Assembly: GCA_942492835.1 (NCBI GenBank)
Contig: OW818645.1
Coordinates: forward strand, 434,001-498,000
Length of the DNA: 64,000 nucleotides
Direction: 5' to 3'
Source of the DNA: GWB2-37-7 sp942492835
GTDB taxonomy: Bacteria; Bacillota; Clostridia; Lutisporales; Lutisporaceae
Below the pieces are notes generated by a model, which did not search any database, was not told where the DNA came from, and worked only from the letters and a program-made list of their open reading frames with translations. This document shows, piece by piece, positions 52,482 through 62,112 of this stretch. A program made the position numbers and the translations under genes. Within the stretch, counting starts at the first letter, position 1; each line of letters starts with the position of its first letter.

Positions 52482-53200
52482 CTACTTCTTTCTCAATGCT
52501 TCTGCTAGTCTATTGCTATCTCCATGGAAAGATATTATATTTGCATGATGTACAAGCCTGTCCACTAATGCTGCTGTTAGCTTTGTATCTCCAAATATTG
52601 ATGTCATTGCCCAAATTCTAAATTTGTTGTAATTATTATGCTCTGCCTTTCATAGCTGTCTGCCACTACATTGAATAACAGTTCGGAGCCTACTTGATCA
52701 AATGGGACATACCCAACCTCATCCAGTATAATGAGATCCTTTTTCTTTAATATGCTTTTAAATCTCCTTATACTACCTTGGTTAAATTTATCTTTTAGTG
52801 TTTCTACAAGCTCAGATACTCTGAAAAAATGTACACTCATACCCTTTCTACATGCGTCTACTGCAAGGGCTGTTGCCATATGTAACTTTCCTGTACCTAC
52901 ATTTCCCATCATAATTGCATTTTCTCTTTTGTTAATCCATTCAAGCGATAATAGTCTTTCTTTGTTTCATGTAGAAGAAAAAATTATTTCTTCAAAGTGA
53001 TATCCTTCGAAGGTTTTTATTTGTGGTATATTTGAATCCCTCATTAGTTTACCTAGCTTTGCTTTCCTTCTCCCTTTTATTTCTGAACTGAATAGCTTAT
53101 ATACATACTCCTTATGTTCATCATCTGAACCTGATATCACATCGTTAATATATGCAAGTCTTAATTACTTACATAATTCTTGAATTGATGCATTGTTCAT
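52482..53200 (-). pseudogene. istB: IS21 helper ATPase IstB, broken
   Basis: Starts at ATG 53200 (MNNASIQELCK) with an immediate TAA, a further TGA near 52966 and a frameshift near 52604. Parts read FEGYHFEEI, GNVGTGKLHMATAL (Walker A, with Leu for Thr/Ser after GK), KKDLIILDEVGYVPFD (Walker B), IIITTNLEFGQW, FGDTKLTAALVDRLVHHANII and AEALRKK. Nonfunctional. Its start abuts the istA stop. Confidence 0.8.
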
Positions 53201-54517
53201 TTACACACCTGCCTTTGAAAGGAGAGCATATTTATCAAGGCTTGTTTCTGATTCTTTAATCTCTTTAGGTGTATAACTTTCATTTAGTTCATTTATATAG
53301 CTGTAACTATTCATTACATGTAGCATTGCTGTAATCATAGATATAGTGGAATTATCCTTAAACCTTTCTAGACACTCGCTTATTTCATATATTATATATA
53401 CTCTAAGCCAATTTATACAGGCTGATATTCTTTCTCTTCTACTTTCTAAATTCTCTATGCTAATATAGTCTCTCAACTCTTTGGGAAGCATTTTTGCAAA
53501 TTGAGAGTGTGTTACGCTACGTGGCTTTTTGATATAGCCCTTGACTTCACCATAGTTATTTACAAGAATGCTCTCTAGTCTATATACTTCATAAGCATTA
53601 TCAGAAAGCTTTCTTAGTAGCTTCACTTCCTCTAGCCATAGCTCTCGAATCTTTGTTTCTTTTTCATAATGTGCTCTATCCATGTCAAGCTTAGTTCTTT
53701 CATCTAGTTCAGCTTCAAGCTTTTCAAAGCTTTCAAATATTGGTATGGGTACACAGAAATTACATCTTGTATAACCACACTTGTTTTCTACATTTCCTTT
53801 TTTATTACCACTTGCAGGGTTGCAAAATACTGATTTAAAACCATAATGACATTTAAACTTTAAAAAGCTGTCTGTTAATAGCCTATCCCCATCTCTTTCT
53901 ATGTGGGCTACTGCTGCCGATAGGTTATCAAACCATATTGTATGAGGTACTCCTCCAGATTTAAGAAAAAATTTTTTAATCCTTCCAGAAAGCATTCTTG
54001 ATTTTCCTAAGGTACTGGCTGCACAAAAGCAGCATTGCTATATGGATAAGATAGTACAAGTACTTTACAATCCATAAACTCAGTTTTTTCGCTAACCTTC
54101 ATTGTATAAAAGTCTACCTGAGCTTCTCCTTTTAGATGCTCTAGTCTTGTATATGCATCAACAGCTTCTAGCTTCATGTGTTTCTTTTTCTTTTCAACAT
54201 ATGTACAAACAGTTCTATATCCACCAGTGAACTTATGTTCTTCACATAAACTATTGAAAATAGCTTTTGCAGTATGTCTCTGTTTCTTAGGTATTAGCTG
54301 ATCCTCTGATAGCCAGGTATCTACTATGTGCTTATATGCATCCATTACTGGAGATGGACGTATTACTCTAGCTAGTGGCTTATTCCAGTTATCCTTATCT
54401 GCATATTTTTTTAGCAGTTCTCCAGTTGATACCCAAATTTTCTATTATCTCAGATATACTTAAGTCTTCAAATTCTCTAAGATATTTGATATACTCTTGT
54501 TGAGGCACTTTTAACAT
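53201..54517 (-). pseudogene. istA: IS21 transposase IstA, broken
   Basis: ATG 54517 with GAGGGG upstream reads MLKVPQQEYIKYLREFEDLS and an HTH (NLGINWRTAKKYADKDNW). A run of seven A near 54410 shifts the frame. The middle part (54007-54345: HIVDTWLSEDQLIPKKQRHT, GEAQVDFYTMKV with a catalytic Asp, AFVQPVP) ends at TAG 54007. After another shift the C-terminal part (53201-53995: HTIWFDNLSAAV with Asp, NPASGNKKGNVENKCGY with Glu) is intact. Inactive. Confidence 0.8.
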
Positions 54518-54682
54518 TCTTTCATTCCCCTCGTTGTTTTGTAGTAAATTTAACGATAAGGGTTTTTTAGTTTGTTGACAAGTGTCTTTTTTAGCTTTTT
54601 AGCTATGCACTTTTAGGCGGCTACTCTCTGCACTTTATTATGCCATAAACAACACCTGGAGTCAACCTCTCGCAGGCTCTTA

Positions 54683-56998
54683 TCAAGTTTCATACAATTT
54701 TCTTTTATCAAGTTTCCCATTTCTCGTTAAAGGTATTTCTTTAATTTGTATAAAATGTGAGGGCATCATGTAATATGGCAGCTCATTACTTATTTGACTC
54801 CGAAGATTTTCTATATTTACTTGATTCTTTGACACTACATAAGCATAAATTGATTTATTACCCCAATCATCTTCTCGTGCAATTACTGCCACATCTTCGA
54901 TTTCAATAATTTTACGTAATTTATTCTCTATTTCTTCCAATTCTATTCGGAATCCATGGATTTTTATCTGCTCATCTATCCGACCTAAAATGTCAATATT
55001 GCCATCAGGCATCCATCTTGCTAAGTCTCCTGTTCGGTATAACAGACCTTTCCCAAAAGGATTTTTTGTGAATTTTCTAGCTGTTAATTCTGGTTTATTT
55101 AAATATCCTCGAGCCAATCCATCACCAGCTACACACAGTTCACCATGCATTTTCATACCACACAGTTTATTTCCATCTAATATGTAGATCTGCGTATTCC
55201 AGATTGGTTTTCCAATTGGGATTACTTTTTGTTGGCAATTAATTATATTTTCTGCGACGAATACCGTAGTCTCTGTAGGTCCATACTCATTATGTATTTT
55301 TGTGTCTTCAGAAAATATTTTACACACTTGATCAACAACCTCTTTGCTTAATTTCTCGCCTCCAAATACTAAATTTTTAATATTTGGCTTTCCTTTTAAA
55401 CCCATTCTTATCGAATTAAAAAGTGATGGAGTAACTTTTAATATTGAAAAACCATTACCGGCATTTAAATATCTAACAATATCTTTTTCATTTTTAAATA
55501 TTACCAAAGTGCCCCCATATAACATAGATACGAAAATCATAGTGATTGTAAAATCAAAACTGTAGTTCGTAAATAATGGTGTCATTCTTACATCATCTTG
55601 ATACAGTATTTTAGTGCTTGCCTTGATATGATTAAATAAACTTTTATGCTCAATCATAACACCTTTAGGATTACCTGATGTGCCAGAAGTGTATATACAA
55701 TAAGCTAAATCATTAAGCTTGTTTATTCTTTTTGGATTTTCTGATACACCACTAAAAATTTTTTTATCTGTCAAATCAATTATAGGAATATCTGCCTCAA
55801 TTTCCACTTGATATACTAAAATTGCTTTAGGATTACAATCCCTCAATATATATTGCATTCTATCCATTGGAATATTAGGGTCAATTGGTATATATGCACC
55901 TCCGGATTTTATAATACCGTAAATACCTATAATCATTTCTATGCCACGTTCTGCGATTATTGCCACAAAGTCATTTGGTCTTGTACCATATTTTTTAAGT
56001 TTATGGGCTAGTTGATTGGCTTTTGTGTTCAGTTCTTTGTATGTAACTTTTTCTTCCTTGTACAACAATGCAATACTTTCTGGACTTTTCTCTACCTGTT
56101 CCTCAAATAATTCAATAACAGTTTTATAATCAGAATATTCTACTCTAGTGTTATTAAACTCATATAGTATCAGGTTGCGTTCTTCTTTAGTCACCATTTC
56201 TAATTCTTCAACTAATAAATTTGCGTTCATAGATATCTGTTCAAATATATTTTTTATCCGTTGAAGCAAGAGACTTATATCTCCTAATAGATATCTTTTA
56301 GGATCATATTTTGCTTTTATACATATGTGATTTTTGTATACATAATTATATATAATAATACTATATTTTTCACCTATTTCAATAGTTTCAAGATTAGCTT
56401 GTAATATATCTGTTTGTATTGTTTCGCTAGAAGAGTAATCTAAAAATGCAGTAAGTGTATTAAATAAATCTTCCCCTTGTCTAACTTCATTTTTTATTTC
56501 CATTAGTGAACAATAACTATATTTTACTCCTTCATTGTGTTGACACTGCATCTCTTTTAACAAGTCGTTAATCCGCATTCCCTTTTTAGTATTCACGCGG
56601 CAAGGAATAATATTGAAGAGTAGTTCTTCTTTTAACTTAGAAGTTTCTCTGACATTTTCATTTCGTATTATTTTTCCAAATACTACCTCCTCTGTTCTGT
56701 TATGCCAATGTAATATAGTTCCCCAAACTAATTCCATAATACTATTTATTGTAACTTCATTTTCAATTGCTATATCATTCAACTTTTTTGTCGTTTTCTC
56801 ATCTATCTTAATTTCCAAGTAATTTGAGGTTTCGCCAATCTCTACTTCATCTTCAATCGAATCTATATTTGTTACTTCATCATATTCATTTAATAAATCT
56901 TTCCAATAGGATAAAGCTTCTGTATTATTTTTTTCCCTAACTGACAAGCCATTTTCAAGTAAATCTTCTTTTATCATTTTTGATACTTTAATGCTCAT
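54683..56998 (-). CDS. NRPS protein: C-terminal half-condensation domain + adenylation domain
   Basis: 771 residues, ATG 56998. Residues 25-270 match only the C-terminal lobe of a condensation domain (ITINSIMELVWGTILHWHN, VVFGKIIRNE, LFNIIPCRVNTKKG, DLFNTLTAFLDYSS); the HHxxxDG lobe is absent. Adenylation core motifs are complete: TYKELNTKANQLA, YCIYTSGTSGNPKGV (A3), NEYGPTETT (A5), LYRTGDLARWMPDG (A7), GRIDEQIKIHGFRIELEEIE (A8), NGKLDKRKL (A10, Lys). The A4 stretch SFDFTI keeps the Asp typical of alpha-amino-acid specificity. The chain ends at A10: no carrier protein, no thioesterase. It must load a carrier in trans (ACPs lie in the PKS proteins). Confidence 0.85.
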   Translation of the reverse strand: MSIKVSKMIKEDLLENGLSVREKNNTEALSYWKDLLNEYDEVTNIDSIEDEVEIGETSNYLEIKIDEKTTKKLNDIAIENEVTINSIMELVWGTILHWHNRTEEVVFGKIIRNENVRETSKLKEELLFNIIPCRVNTKKGMRINDLLKEMQCQHNEGVKYSYCSLMEIKNEVRQGEDLFNTLTAFLDYSSSETIQTDILQANLETIEIGEKYSIIIYNYVYKNHICIKAKYDPKRYLLGDISLLLQRIKNIFEQISMNANLLVEELEMVTKEERNLILYEFNNTRVEYSDYKTVIELFEEQVEKSPESIALLYKEEKVTYKELNTKANQLAHKLKKYGTRPNDFVAIIAERGIEMIIGIYGIIKSGGAYIPIDPNIPMDRMQYILRDCNPKAILVYQVEIEADIPIIDLTDKKIFSGVSENPKRINKLNDLAYCIYTSGTSGNPKGVMIEHKSLFNHIKASTKILYQDDVRMTPLFTNYSFDFTITMIFVSMLYGGTLVIFKNEKDIVRYLNAGNGFSILKVTPSLFNSIRMGLKGKPNIKNLVFGGEKLSKEVVDQVCKIFSEDTKIHNEYGPTETTVFVAENIINCQQKVIPIGKPIWNTQIYILDGNKLCGMKMHGELCVAGDGLARGYLNKPELTARKFTKNPFGKGLLYRTGDLARWMPDGNIDILGRIDEQIKIHGFRIELEEIENKLRKIIEIEDVAVIAREDDWGNKSIYAYVVSKNQVNIENLRSQISNELPYYMMPSHFIQIKEIPLTRNGKLDKRKLYET

Positions 56999-57125
56999 TC
57001 AAATAGCAATTCCTTTCCTAAAATTGTTGATTTATTTCGCATATGCCTACACATTGAATACGGCGGTTAACAGTGGAAAATTGCGCCGATATATTCATGT
57101 GTGCCGTATTAACATAAAAACTTTA

Positions 57126-58364
57126 TTATACGTCCTCATTTTCTGTATCATTCTCCAAATCCTTGATTACAAGAGTAGTAAAAGGTGTTGTTGGCTTATA
57201 TATCAGATTTCTCCACTCCATTTTTCGGGAGAACAGTGCCCATACTGCGCTGCAGTAATATAAAAGTATAATAATAGAATATAGCGTGAGTTTTAGCTTG
57301 TCCATCATTTTATTTGAGAAGTCCGGATACATCTTCCTGTCTGTATATACGGCGTTTATTACGATAAATGTTGTTACGAAATGTATGATTGGCCAAATCA
57401 AAAACAAAAGGATAAGCGGTGATGACATTTTATAAAATAAATTTAAATATAGACAAGTTAAGAATCCCAATCCTCCTATTATTCCAGGGACAGATACAAA
57501 AATAAAACTAATTAAAAACAAATGTCTGAAATTTACCTTTGTATTTATCGTTTGTCTCTTAATCCATCTGATCCACTCAAAGCCTTTAATATCAAATCCC
57601 TCCGTCACCAGGCAATCCGGAGCATAGTAAATCTTAAAGCCATTCTTCTTAACGACTTTTGATATTGGAAAATTGTCATGGAATGCATTTGTCCAAATAT
57701 CTAATATCCCAATACTCTCAAAGACCTCTTTCCGAATTGCAAAGGAAAATCCTCTGGCAAAACTTGTTACAGGAAAAGTTACATATGTAGTTGCCAGGAA
57801 GTCCCAGTATCTAGTTACAAGTGAAAAAATGCTGTTATCTTTAGAAAGAATCCATGCCCCGCCGCTTGATAAGCCGCAGTCCTTAAATTTCAAAGGTCTT
57901 ATCATTTTACTAATCCATTTCTTGTGCGGCACAATATCGGAATCTATAAAAAGATATACTTCCGAAGTTTGTGAAGCATTTGAAATGCCATTTATCATAT
58001 TGTTTACTTTATCACCTCTGTAAATAGAATCTTTATCCTTGCTCACGGTAATCAACTTTGCTATTTTACTGACTTTCGTATACTTTTTGAGCAAATCTAC
58101 CGATTTTCCCCGGGTGTCCGATGTCACAAATACAACTTCATATTCTCCATCATATTCTTGGCTCAGTAAGCTTTTAATCGTGTTCTCGAAATTATAGTCC
58201 ACACCTTTAAATGGAAGTATTACAGATGCTTTAGGATTGTAATTAATATGCTCTATATTCTTTAACTTTCTTTTTACCTGCCCTCTTTTAAAATAAAAAA
58301 ATATTCCTAAGAAGCCAGGCAACATAAAAACAGCTGCCAATAAAATACTTATAAATAAGTCCAC
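57126..58364 (-). CDS. Membrane GT2/GT21-like glycosyltransferase
   Basis: 412 residues from GTG 58364, chosen for GGAGGGTG upstream; the frame continues to 58529 through what looks like transposase debris. N-terminal membrane anchor (LFISILLAAVFMLPGFLGIFF), catalytic part with ASVILPFKGVD, VVFVTSD, LFIDSDIVPHKKW (DxD), FARGFSFAIRKEVF, NAFHDNFPIS and FEWIRWIKRQ, the D-D-D-(R/Q)xxRW series of ceramide-glucosyltransferase-like enzymes. Then three or four C-terminal membrane helices. Likely glycosylates a lipid or the cluster's product at the membrane. Confidence 0.8.
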   Translation of the reverse strand: MDLFISILLAAVFMLPGFLGIFFYFKRGQVKRKLKNIEHINYNPKASVILPFKGVDYNFENTIKSLLSQEYDGEYEVVFVTSDTRGKSVDLLKKYTKVSKIAKLITVSKDKDSIYRGDKVNNMINGISNASQTSEVYLFIDSDIVPHKKWISKMIRPLKFKDCGLSSGGAWILSKDNSIFSLVTRYWDFLATTYVTFPVTSFARGFSFAIRKEVFESIGILDIWTNAFHDNFPISKVVKKNGFKIYYAPDCLVTEGFDIKGFEWIRWIKRQTINTKVNFRHLFLISFIFVSVPGIIGGLGFLTCLYLNLFYKMSSPLILLFLIWPIIHFVTTFIVINAVYTDRKMYPDFSNKMMDKLKLTLYSIIILLYYCSAVWALFSRKMEWRNLIYKPTTPFTTLVIKDLENDTENEDV

Positions 58365-58467
58365 TGAAATACACCCTCCTATATAATATTCTATTTTTGT
58401 GGTTTCTGCTGCTTGACAAACCACAGATATGCCTGACTTGCTTTCTATCGGTAATTCATGGTTTGTC

Positions 58468-58610
58468 CTAGGCATATCCGCGCGAATGCAGTGCGTCGAT
58501 GATCCCTTCCCGTTTCTCCCTGGCCTCATTTAGCAGGTTGATGTCTGCTGGAGCGCATGTAGCGTCCAGTATACCTCGCTTTGTACTTCTACTGCCTCCT
58601 TACGCTCATC
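58468..58610 (-). pseudogene. IS1182/IS5-like transposase scrap
   Basis: One frame reads STKRGILDATCAPADI then directly NLLNEAREKREGIIDALH before a TAG at 58468. Transposases of this type have DATCAPADIRYPTDLxLLNEAREKTE; six residues are deleted. Only about 45 codons remain. The rest of 58611-58840 shows no gene. Confidence 0.6.
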
Positions 58611-58840
58611 TCCCATCTCAGATAGGTTTCATACATACCATAATCGAAATGCACTGTAATTTATACCGATTTTTCTGCACTATGCACGTCCAGCTTCACT
58701 GCTGCTTGCATATGTATTTGTCAATCTAAAAATCAGCCAAGCATTATAATTGAAAAACCAGCCACTAGCATATTGAAAGGCGAGATATGGTTAAATTAGC
58801 TTTTGTGTCGGTTTTCATCAAAGACTTTAACAGGTTTTTA

Positions 58841-61800
58841 TTAATCAAGATCCTTTTTTTCATCCAAAAACAGGTTGTTCAGTCTATCTTCAAGCTGAAT
58901 AATATTATCTACGCTTTCGATGAGCTTTTGAAAAACCTCCTCCCTATATCTTTGGGAATAATAATACCGAACCGTCACACCTCTGATTTCATCCCAATCT
59001 GCAATTATTTTTTCTAGTATATCTATCGCCTCATGACTTTGGTCAAACAACTCTTTCACAACATACAGCTGTACCTGCTTGATATTGATTATATTATTCA
59101 ACCTAGAAATGCTACTTTCAATGTGAATATCCAGTTTCGCTTTATTAAGAAACATCTCATCAAAATGATTTCTAAAATCCTGCAAGTATATAATATTTTC
59201 CAGCAACTCATTCTTTTTACTACTTACATTATTTAGAAATATATCTCTATATTTTGTATTAGATATGTTCACATCCTTTTCCCGCTCAATATTATTAAAA
59301 ATTTTATAAACTGTAGGTTTTTTTTCAATTAGCCAGTAGTTCTCCAAGAATCCATTATAGCAATTTATCATATCCTCATAACCAATTTTACATTTTGTAT
59401 AATTCAGGTTATCCATATGTTCATGATCAATAATATGAAACATCTCATGTGTGTCATCATACCCGTATACAAGCAGCGTATGGTCACGATGAACTTTTCC
59501 ATAGGTATCTGCCCTTTGAGGTTCAAAATAGGAATCAATCCATAGGATTACTGGACATGAAACATCTATTCCCTTCTTGATTTCATCAACAATATCAGCA
59601 CTTTTCATAACACTTTGAATGGAATAGGCTTCGGATTTTAGTAATTCCTCAATCGGCATAAGCTCTAAATACGAAGCATGCAATTTCATTCCGCCGCTAT
59701 CCGTTTCATCATTGCGGTATACAACAAGGTCATTGAGCAGAAATGGGTTAATGCTCTTATTGTAATATTTCGCTATCGCAAAGGCGGAATTGTAGAAACA
59801 GTTTTTATAAAAGAAATCATTAAAGGGCTCTATTCCTTTTATCGAAATAACATTACCGTTATCATAACAGCACTCCCCAGTTATTGTTGATTCTTCATTA
59901 TTTTTAAGGACATCCTTATGTACTCCTATTAAGCTGTCCAAAGAACAATTATTCAAAATATCTTTCGGACCAACCTCAATTCCCCTTTTTTTCAGTTCGA
60001 CTTCCATTTTAATGGCTAAGAGAGAATTTCCTCCTAGCTCTTCAAAGGTAGCTTCATAGGACAACTTTTCAATTCCTAATACACTTTTCCATACCTGAAT
60101 AATCCTTTCCTCTGCCGTTACTGCTTTGCCCATGCTATTATTACCTTCCGCTGTCTCCTCGTTTATCCCTACCGTTTCAAGACGAATGCCCTGCCTGATT
60201 TTCCCTTGATATTCAGGCCAGCACCTCTTCTTTTCAAAAGCGTATGTAGGTAAACTTACTTTTAAATGATTGTCATTATATAATGAGTTCCATTGAATAT
60301 GCTCACCGTCTATATAGGCATTACAGATTTCACGGATTAATTCAAGATGTCTTTTCTCAATCGTTGTAAGGTTATCATATTTTTGATTAATGTCCTTATA
60401 TTTGCCGCTGGCAGCTGCTATTTTCCCGCTATAGAATATATCTTCTGCCTTAAATCCCTGCTCTCCAAGTTCACCTGTCCTAAGCAGCTTTTCTCTTAAA
60501 TCCCCGAAATCCTTTGCTATAATCGCAAGCCTGTAATTATAATGTTCTCTCCCAATACATGCCGTGTAGCATATATCCTCTAAATTTCCATCTGTAATGC
60601 CGCAGAAATATTGCTTGTATTTCGTTATCAGGGAATTAATTGAACCAACAGTTTTAGCAGATAAACAAAATATATCATATTCATTCCTCCGCTTGTTTTC
60701 CATTTTTTTTAAAGGTGGTTCTTCTACAATCATATGGCAGTTTGTACCACTGAATCCAAAAGAACTTACTCCGCAGATACGTTTTTCCTCCACACTTTCC
60801 CAATAACGCAGCATATCATTCACATACAGCGGAGAGCTTGGAAATAGTATTTTATTATTGGGTTTACCAAAATGTAACGACGGAGGCAATTTCTTGGCCT
60901 TTAATGACAGTATAACTTTAACAAGTCCGGCAATACCTGCTGCATGATCCAAGTGTCCTACATTGGTCTTTACTGAACCAATAGCACAAAATTGTTTTTT
61001 ATTTGTGTACCCTGCAAATGCCTTCTGCAACCCGTCAATTTCAATCGGGTCCCCTATATTCGTACCTGTCCCATGTGCTTCGACATAGGAAATTAATTGG
61101 GGATTAACGTCTGCATCTGACCACGCTCTTACAATAACATCTCCCTGTGCACCAGGACTCGGCGCTGTTACTCCAATTGATGCCCCGTCCTGATTAATTG
61201 CACTTCCCCTTATTATAGAGTATATATTGTCATTATGCTTTATCGCCTGTGACAAAGGCTTCAGAATTAATATCACAGCACCTTCGCCTGTTCCAAAGCC
61301 TGTTGCATTATTGTCAAAGGATCTTGTAAAGCCGTCCACGGATTCTACGTTGAATTTGTCCTCCTCTTTTTGCGGTACCAGGTAAAACTTTACCGAACCT
61401 GCAACCGCCATATCACATTCTCCGCTTCTTAGTGCCTGGCACGCATAATGTACTGCTACAAGTGAAGAAGAACAAGCAGTATCAAATACCACTGAAGGAC
61501 CTTTGAGATTCAAAATGTAAGAAATCCTTCGCGGTATCATGGAACGCAGATTTCCCGGTACTGATATTGAGTAAAGCTGCTGGTCTACATCCTTTAAAAA
61601 CTGCCTGTATCCGGAATCATTACTATGTCCCACATATATTCCCGTTTTTGTGCCATAAAAGCTTTTTGGGCTGTAGCCTGCATCTTCTATAGCTGATATG
61701 GCCGTTTCCATAAATATTCTTTGACTGGGGTCCATGGATCGGGCTTCGCTATGGGACAATTTAAAATACCCATAATCAAATTTATCAATTTCCTCCAAAT

Positions 61801-62065
61801 AGCAACCATGGCTAAACATATCCATATCCGGATTTTCATTTACATAATTCAGATATTTTTCGATATCATTTCTTCTTGTATCCGGAAATTTTCCAACACA
61901 ACATTTTCCCTTTTCAATATTATTCCAAAATTCCCGGTAGTCTTCTGCAGACGGAAACTTTGTGCTAATTCCGATGACAGCAATTCCATCTTTGTAAGTT
62001 TCCTGTATTTCTTCTATAAATTCCTGTGTTAAATCCTCTGAAACAAATTCACCATATTTAAGAAT
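58841..62065 (-). CDS. Trans-AT-like PKS protein: KS-ACP-BtrH-like domain
   Basis: The KS fold needs the segment upstream of ATG 61825: in frame, GIAVIGISTKFPSAEDYREFW lies at about 61,960-62,020 and there is no ATG/GTG/TTG before the TAG at 62080. The only well-placed start is ATT 62065, six bases after GGGAGGG. That gives 1074 residues. KS: DTACSSSL (Cys), EAHGTGTNIGDPIE (His), KTNVGHLDHAAG (His). No AT, KR or DH. ACP with FEELGGNSLLAIK (Ser). The last ~400 residues carry FYKNCFYNSAFAIAKYY (Cys) and KVHRDHTLLVYGYD (His), FHIIDHEH (Asp), resembling the BtrH_N/papain-like fold, then a helical tail. Extends acyl chains; the terminal domain may release or transfer them. Confidence 0.8.
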   Translation of the reverse strand: MLKYGEFVSEDLTQEFIEEIQETYKDGIAVIGISTKFPSAEDYREFWNNIEKGKCCVGKFPDTRRNDIEKYLNYVNENPDMDMFSHGCYLEEIDKFDYGYFKLSHSEARSMDPSQRIFMETAISAIEDAGYSPKSFYGTKTGIYVGHSNDSGYRQFLKDVDQQLYSISVPGNLRSMIPRRISYILNLKGPSVVFDTACSSSLVAVHYACQALRSGECDMAVAGSVKFYLVPQKEEDKFNVESVDGFTRSFDNNATGFGTGEGAVILILKPLSQAIKHNDNIYSIIRGSAINQDGASIGVTAPSPGAQGDVIVRAWSDADVNPQLISYVEAHGTGTNIGDPIEIDGLQKAFAGYTNKKQFCAIGSVKTNVGHLDHAAGIAGLVKVILSLKAKKLPPSLHFGKPNNKILFPSSPLYVNDMLRYWESVEEKRICGVSSFGFSGTNCHMIVEEPPLKKMENKRRNEYDIFCLSAKTVGSINSLITKYKQYFCGITDGNLEDICYTACIGREHYNYRLAIIAKDFGDLREKLLRTGELGEQGFKAEDIFYSGKIAAASGKYKDINQKYDNLTTIEKRHLELIREICNAYIDGEHIQWNSLYNDNHLKVSLPTYAFEKKRCWPEYQGKIRQGIRLETVGINEETAEGNNSMGKAVTAEERIIQVWKSVLGIEKLSYEATFEELGGNSLLAIKMEVELKKRGIEVGPKDILNNCSLDSLIGVHKDVLKNNEESTITGECCYDNGNVISIKGIEPFNDFFYKNCFYNSAFAIAKYYNKSINPFLLNDLVVYRNDETDSGGMKLHASYLELMPIEELLKSEAYSIQSVMKSADIVDEIKKGIDVSCPVILWIDSYFEPQRADTYGKVHRDHTLLVYGYDDTHEMFHIIDHEHMDNLNYTKCKIGYEDMINCYNGFLENYWLIEKKPTVYKIFNNIEREKDVNISNTKYRDIFLNNVSSKKNELLENIIYLQDFRNHFDEMFLNKAKLDIHIESSISRLNNIINIKQVQLYVVKELFDQSHEAIDILEKIIADWDEIRGVTVRYYYSQRYREEVFQKLIESVDNIIQLEDRLNNLFLDEKKDLD

Positions 62066-62112
62066 AGTAATCCCTCCCTAAGTTTAAATAACAGTTCTCA
62101 GGTGTTTGTAAA

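Larger units (their letters stand above)
52330..54600 (-). mobile_element. IS21-family element remnant
   Basis: istA and istB, both decayed, in IS21 order. Possible end sequences are GGTCATTTCGGCGGGC near 52350 on the minus strand and TTGTTGACAAGTG near 54575. The exact boundaries are uncertain. It separates the exporter operon from the NRPS/PKS genes. Confidence 0.65.

Noticed and set aside
54400..54420. Programmed frameshift at the A7 run in istA
   Set aside because: The same gene has a nonsense codon and another frame break, so decay is the simpler reading.
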